From assembly GCF_001294335.1 (NCBI RefSeq), contig NZ_LGKG01000002.1, positions 124,001-188,000 on the forward strand: a DNA stretch of 64,000 nt. The letters run 5' to 3'. This document shows, piece after piece, positions 61,570 to 64,000 of this stretch (positions are counted from its first letter, which is position 1; the number at the start of each line of letters is the position of its first letter). The position numbers were made by a program, and so were the translations under genes. Origin of the DNA: Streptomyces chattanoogensis (GTDB taxonomy: Bacteria; Actinomycetota; Actinomycetes; Streptomycetales; Streptomycetaceae). Below the pieces are notes generated by a model. That model had not been told where the DNA came from, made no database searches, and worked only from the letters and a program-made list of their open reading frames with translations.

Positions 61570-62204
61570 GCACCCATCACGCCTGGCAGCGTGAGGCAGC
61601 GCAACATCTGATAGGCCGTTGGGGTCAGGGCAGCCGTTCCCCCCCGGCCAACGCAGCTGCACTTCGGGCGATCAGGCTCCCGGGTCGGGTTGCCCCGCCA
61701 CAGACTGCCCCTCCCCTCCCCTCTCCGTCCTGCTCCGCTCCGGAGCCGGATACGCCGGATAACCGGCCCCCTTCTGGCGCTTCCTCAGCAGGCGACAACC
61801 GTTCCGCCGGCGGCGGAACCACGGGAGGGCATTCAGGAAACTCAGGGAGCCAAAGCGGCGGGGACGGCGACACAGCACACAGTGGCCCGGCCGGCGGCGA
61901 CCGGTCCGGCAGTGGAGGCGGCGGCTCCGCAGGCAAAGCCGACTCCCGAGGCAAGGCCGGCTCCTCCCAGGGTTCCTCCGGAGGATCGGGCTCCCGGCAA
62001 CACCCCGGCGCCCCGGCCCGTGACGGCGCCCCTGCCAGGCCGGACGACCTGGGCCGGATGGTGCAGGACCCCACCTCGTGGTTCTCCCTCGACCGCGCGG
62101 GCGCATTCCTCATGTCGCCGGTCGGCATGGGGGCAGTCGCTCTCGCCGGCCTGGCGGCCTGGCGGGCGCATCGCAACCGGCGCGCCAAGCAGCAGAAGCG
62201 CTGA
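61560..62204 (+). CDS. Ser/Gly-rich protein with C-terminal membrane helix, start uncertain
   Basis: The C-terminal 55 residues look like a real protein end: DDLGRMVQDPTSWFSLDRA, one hydrophobic segment (GAFLMSPVGMGAVALAGLAAW) and a basic tail (RAHRNRRAKQQKR). Before it lie about 100 residues of low complexity Ser/Gly/Asp. The frame is open from TTG 61560, but no ATG or GTG with a ribosome binding site lies upstream of the linker, so the true N-terminus may be lost or in another frame (a run of seven C near 61637 is a possible frameshift point). Confidence 0.35.
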   Translation: MAACTHHAWQREAAQHLIGRWGQGSRSPPANAAALRAIRLPGRVAPPQTAPPLPSPSCSAPEPDTPDNRPPSGASSAGDNRSAGGGTTGGHSGNSGSQSGGDGDTAHSGPAGGDRSGSGGGGSAGKADSRGKAGSSQGSSGGSGSRQHPGAPARDGAPARPDDLGRMVQDPTSWFSLDRAGAFLMSPVGMGAVALAGLAAWRAHRNRRAKQQKR

Positions 62205-62423
62205 CGATACGTCAGGGAACTGTGTACATCCGGTGCGCACCCCGGTGGAACCAGGCTCCCCTCGGTCCCGCCGGGCCCGCGCCACTCACGCACGCCAGTA
62301 GAAAGCGCCCGCGCAGAAGTGCTGACCGCAAGGCATCTGCTGACTCCTCCTTATTGCCTCCTCCCTATCGACTCCTCCCCATGAGCACGGCCACGGTGCC
62401 CCGCCCGGCAAGGAAGAACAGCC

Positions 62424-62630
62424 ATGCACAACACGCCCCTCACCACGACAGCCTCGTCCTATCCGCTGCTGTCGCACCGCGAACAGCAGGTGCTCCGCCT
62501 TATCGCCGACGGTCACCCCTACGCCGCAACCGCGCGCCGGATCGGCATCTCCGTACATACCGTCGACGGCTGGCGCTGCTGTCCGAGCGGCCCGGGCACT
62601 GAGCGCCGTGGCGGCCCTCGGTCGTCAGGG
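62424..62630 (+). pseudogene. LuxR-type HTH protein, truncated
   Basis: A short protein begins MHNTPLTTTAS and matches the LuxR/GerE helix-turn-helix core (LSHREQQVLRLIADGHPYAATARRIGISVHTVDGW). After that the usual second recognition-helix tail (RRLRxKTGA..) is absent; instead the frame runs as CCPSGPG and overlaps the NTPase gene end. It is thus a truncated or frameshifted small regulator. The GC-rich repeats CTCCTCC before it (62342-62380) have no evident role. Confidence 0.5.
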
Positions 62631-63158
62631 GCTCTCGAACCGGGCTGCCAGGTCCCCGGGGAGGGCATCCCGGTTCGCCCGGTTCACCTGGACGAGTTCG
62701 ATGTCGGTGCGCCGCTTGAGGGCGTCGGTGAACGGGGCACTCTTCGCGTGGACGGTGGCGACGATGTCGATGTCCGACGTGAACAGGCACCGGATCAGGT
62801 CCCGGAACGCGGCGCATGCCAGCTCCATGCTCCCCAGCTCGTCGATCAGCACGAGCTCCCCACGAGCCGGTTCCGCTGCCGCTGACCTGAGCGCCGGCAA
62901 GGCGAGCCGCTCCATGACGCCCACGTCGACGCCGTACCGGCCCACCCGCGGTGGACCCGGAAGGTCGACATGGGCGAGGACGGCCCGAAGACCGCTGTCC
63001 AGAGTTTCCAACGCGAAACCGGTCCGGGTGCCGCCTTGCCGGATCTCCTCCGTGGTGAAGCCGATGGCCCTGCGGTGAAGCAGCAGCGCGGCCAGTCGGC
63101 GGACAACGGTCGTCTTGCCCACACCGGGGCGTCCCTCGAGCAGAATTCTCGTCGGCAT
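62625..63158 (-). CDS. THEP1-type nucleoside-triphosphatase
   Basis: A 177-residue P-loop NTPase of the THEP1/NTPase_1 family. Walker A is EGRPGVGKTTVV (residues 8-19), Walker B is LVLIDELGSMEL, and the TTEEIRQGG motif follows the first strand. These enzymes hydrolyse NTPs and are of unknown cellular role. ATG 63158 was chosen because the Walker A strand must be near the start. It is divergent from the PEBP gene with 130 bases between. Confidence 0.85.
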   Translation of the reverse strand: MPTRILLEGRPGVGKTTVVRRLAALLLHRRAIGFTTEEIRQGGTRTGFALETLDSGLRAVLAHVDLPGPPRVGRYGVDVGVMERLALPALRSAAAEPARGELVLIDELGSMELACAAFRDLIRCLFTSDIDIVATVHAKSAPFTDALKRRTDIELVQVNRANRDALPGDLAARFESP

Positions 63159-63288
63159 CTCGTTCTCGCGCTCCGTATCGGGTGCGTCGTACAGGATTCC
63201 CGGCGCACCGGTCGGCGTACGCGGCCGATCGGGTGCTCTGTCCTCCTGGACCGGTGCCGGCCGGGCCGAACGGGGTAGGGCCGCGCGC

Positions 63289-63741
63289 ATGACGGGAATT
63301 GAGCTCAAGAGTGTGGCGTTCAACGACCATGCGGCGATCCCTCGACGCCTCAGCGGGGAGGGCGACGACGTCTCGCCGCCGCTGACCTGGACGGCGGTGC
63401 CCGACGGTGCGTCGGAGTTGGTTCTGCTCTGCGAGGACCCTGACGCGCCGGGCGGGTCGTTCCTGCACTGGCTGGTCACGGGTATCGACCCGGAGAGTTC
63501 CGGTGTGGCGGAGGGGGAAGCGCCCCCGGGCGGCCAGGAATGGCCCAACGGATTCGGCCGGGTGGGCTGGGGCGGTCCGATGCCTCCGCCAGGGCACGGG
63601 GTGCACCGCTATTTCTTCCGCCTGTGGGCCGTTTCGGAGCCGGTTTCCCTGCACGGGAAGCCGACGGTCGACGCCGTGCACCGTGCGGTGAAAGGCCAGG
63701 AGTTGGCGAGCGGCACGCTGGTGGGCACGTACCAACGCTGA
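63289..63741 (+). CDS. PEBP/RKIP-like protein (YbhB/YbcL family)
   Basis: A 150-residue phosphatidylethanolamine-binding-protein fold. The anion-binding signature is visible: ELVLLCEDPDAPGGSFLHW and PPGHGVHRYFFRLWA. Bacterial members bind small anionic ligands; role unknown. ATG 63289 fits the family start (MTGIELKSVAF); the frame extends to 63115 only as a shadow of the NTPase gene. Confidence 0.9.
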   Translation: MTGIELKSVAFNDHAAIPRRLSGEGDDVSPPLTWTAVPDGASELVLLCEDPDAPGGSFLHWLVTGIDPESSGVAEGEAPPGGQEWPNGFGRVGWGGPMPPPGHGVHRYFFRLWAVSEPVSLHGKPTVDAVHRAVKGQELASGTLVGTYQR

Positions 63742-63939
63742 CCACCGCTGCCGTGCGTGGGGCGGACCGGCCCGCCCCACGCGTCTCACCGCGTATGACG
63801 GCGCGGGCGAATTTCCCTTCCTCGACGGACGCCCTGCTCCTGAGCTGGACCGGGCACGCGGCATTTCGCCGTCTACGGCACCACCCTTCGCCCCGCGATG
63901 CGACCGGTGTCGGGCTCGCCCGCCGGTAAAGTTGGCCCC
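63742..63939. other. intergenic region with candidate leaderless promoter
   Basis: No gene seen. TAAAGT (63927-63932) ends seven bases before the ATG of the next gene, as in leaderless promoters. Confidence 0.4.
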
Positions 63940-64000
63940 ATGACAGGGGACATACGCGTCTGCTTCATCGGTGACTCCTTCGTCCAGGGGATTGGCGACC
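63940..64000 (+). CDS. SGNH/GDSL-family hydrolase, N-terminal part (cut by window end)
   Basis: Twenty residues (MTGDIRVCFIGDSFVQGIGD) contain the GDSF block of SGNH esterases, with the nucleophile Ser at position 13 and a short lead-in typical of cytoplasmic members. The rest lies beyond the window. Confidence 0.75.
   Translation, partial: MTGDIRVCFIGDSFVQGIGD

Noticed and set aside
62342..62380. CTCCTCC-rich pyrimidine tract
   Set aside because: Considered as a repeat array or RNA structure, but it is short and irregular, with no pairing partner.

Overview
The window is high-GC actinobacterial DNA with strong GC bias at third codon positions. Its content points to Streptomyces or a close relative: many secreted hydrolases with Tat or Sec signals, ECF sigma factors, a PAS-LuxR regulator, PQQ-propeller Ser/Thr kinases, GTG starts, ATGA stop/start overlaps and probable leaderless genes. 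No rRNA, tRNA, CRISPR array, IS element or phage module was seen. The content is accessory metabolism, secretion and signalling, not core housekeeping.

Layout. 1-4486: end of a possible tyrosinase-type protein, gamma-glutamyltransferase, an SRAP DNA-protein crosslink protein and a secreted ricin-type lectin. 4511-5962: a carboxymuconolactone decarboxylase/ECF41 sigma operon behind an exact ECF41-type promoter. 6063-13824: four tightly coupled genes on the minus strand (ATP-grasp ligase, permuted PEP-synthase-like phosphotransferase, MFS exporter, lipoprotein alpha/beta hydrolase) facing a PAS-PAS-LuxR regulator; this is the best candidate for an undescribed small-molecule system. 14202-16761: a methyltransferase, a broken M24 peptidase and a MoeA-like gene. 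16933-23301: a maltose-type ABC importer with an intracellular alpha-glucosidase and a divergent LacI regulator with two matching operators. 23495-27313: a secreted SGNH hydrolase and a Tat-exported GH35 beta-galactosidase.

27560-32766: two transmembrane PQQ-propeller kinases and a degenerate pseudokinase. 32867-38400: ArsR regulator/MFS pair, a MerB-like gene with a probable late frameshift, a MerR/aldo-keto reductase operon with a MerR-type promoter, and ALDH and GNAT remnants. 38456-44430: an asparagine catabolism operon (FadR-like regulator, permease, class 3 asparaginase, aspartase) followed by a LysR regulator. 44647-49463: collagenase, a tiny membrane protein, a divergent esterase/PadR pair and a small secreted peptide. 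49634-51294: an ECF sigma factor without an anti-sigma partner and a Met-rich membrane protein. 51623-60688: a 1186-residue protein of unknown family, a single-pass membrane protein and a second pair of PQQ kinases. 60750-64000: small membrane proteins, a broken LuxR-type HTH gene, a THEP1-type NTPase, a PEBP-like protein and the start of an SGNH hydrolase.

Themes: nutrient scavenging (maltodextrins, galactosides, collagen, asparagine, gamma-glutamyl compounds), four membrane kinases that share an internal Tat-like motif before the membrane helix, and scattered gene decay (M24, ALDH, GNAT, LuxR-HTH, MerB-like tail, and a coding-like fragment near 480-735).
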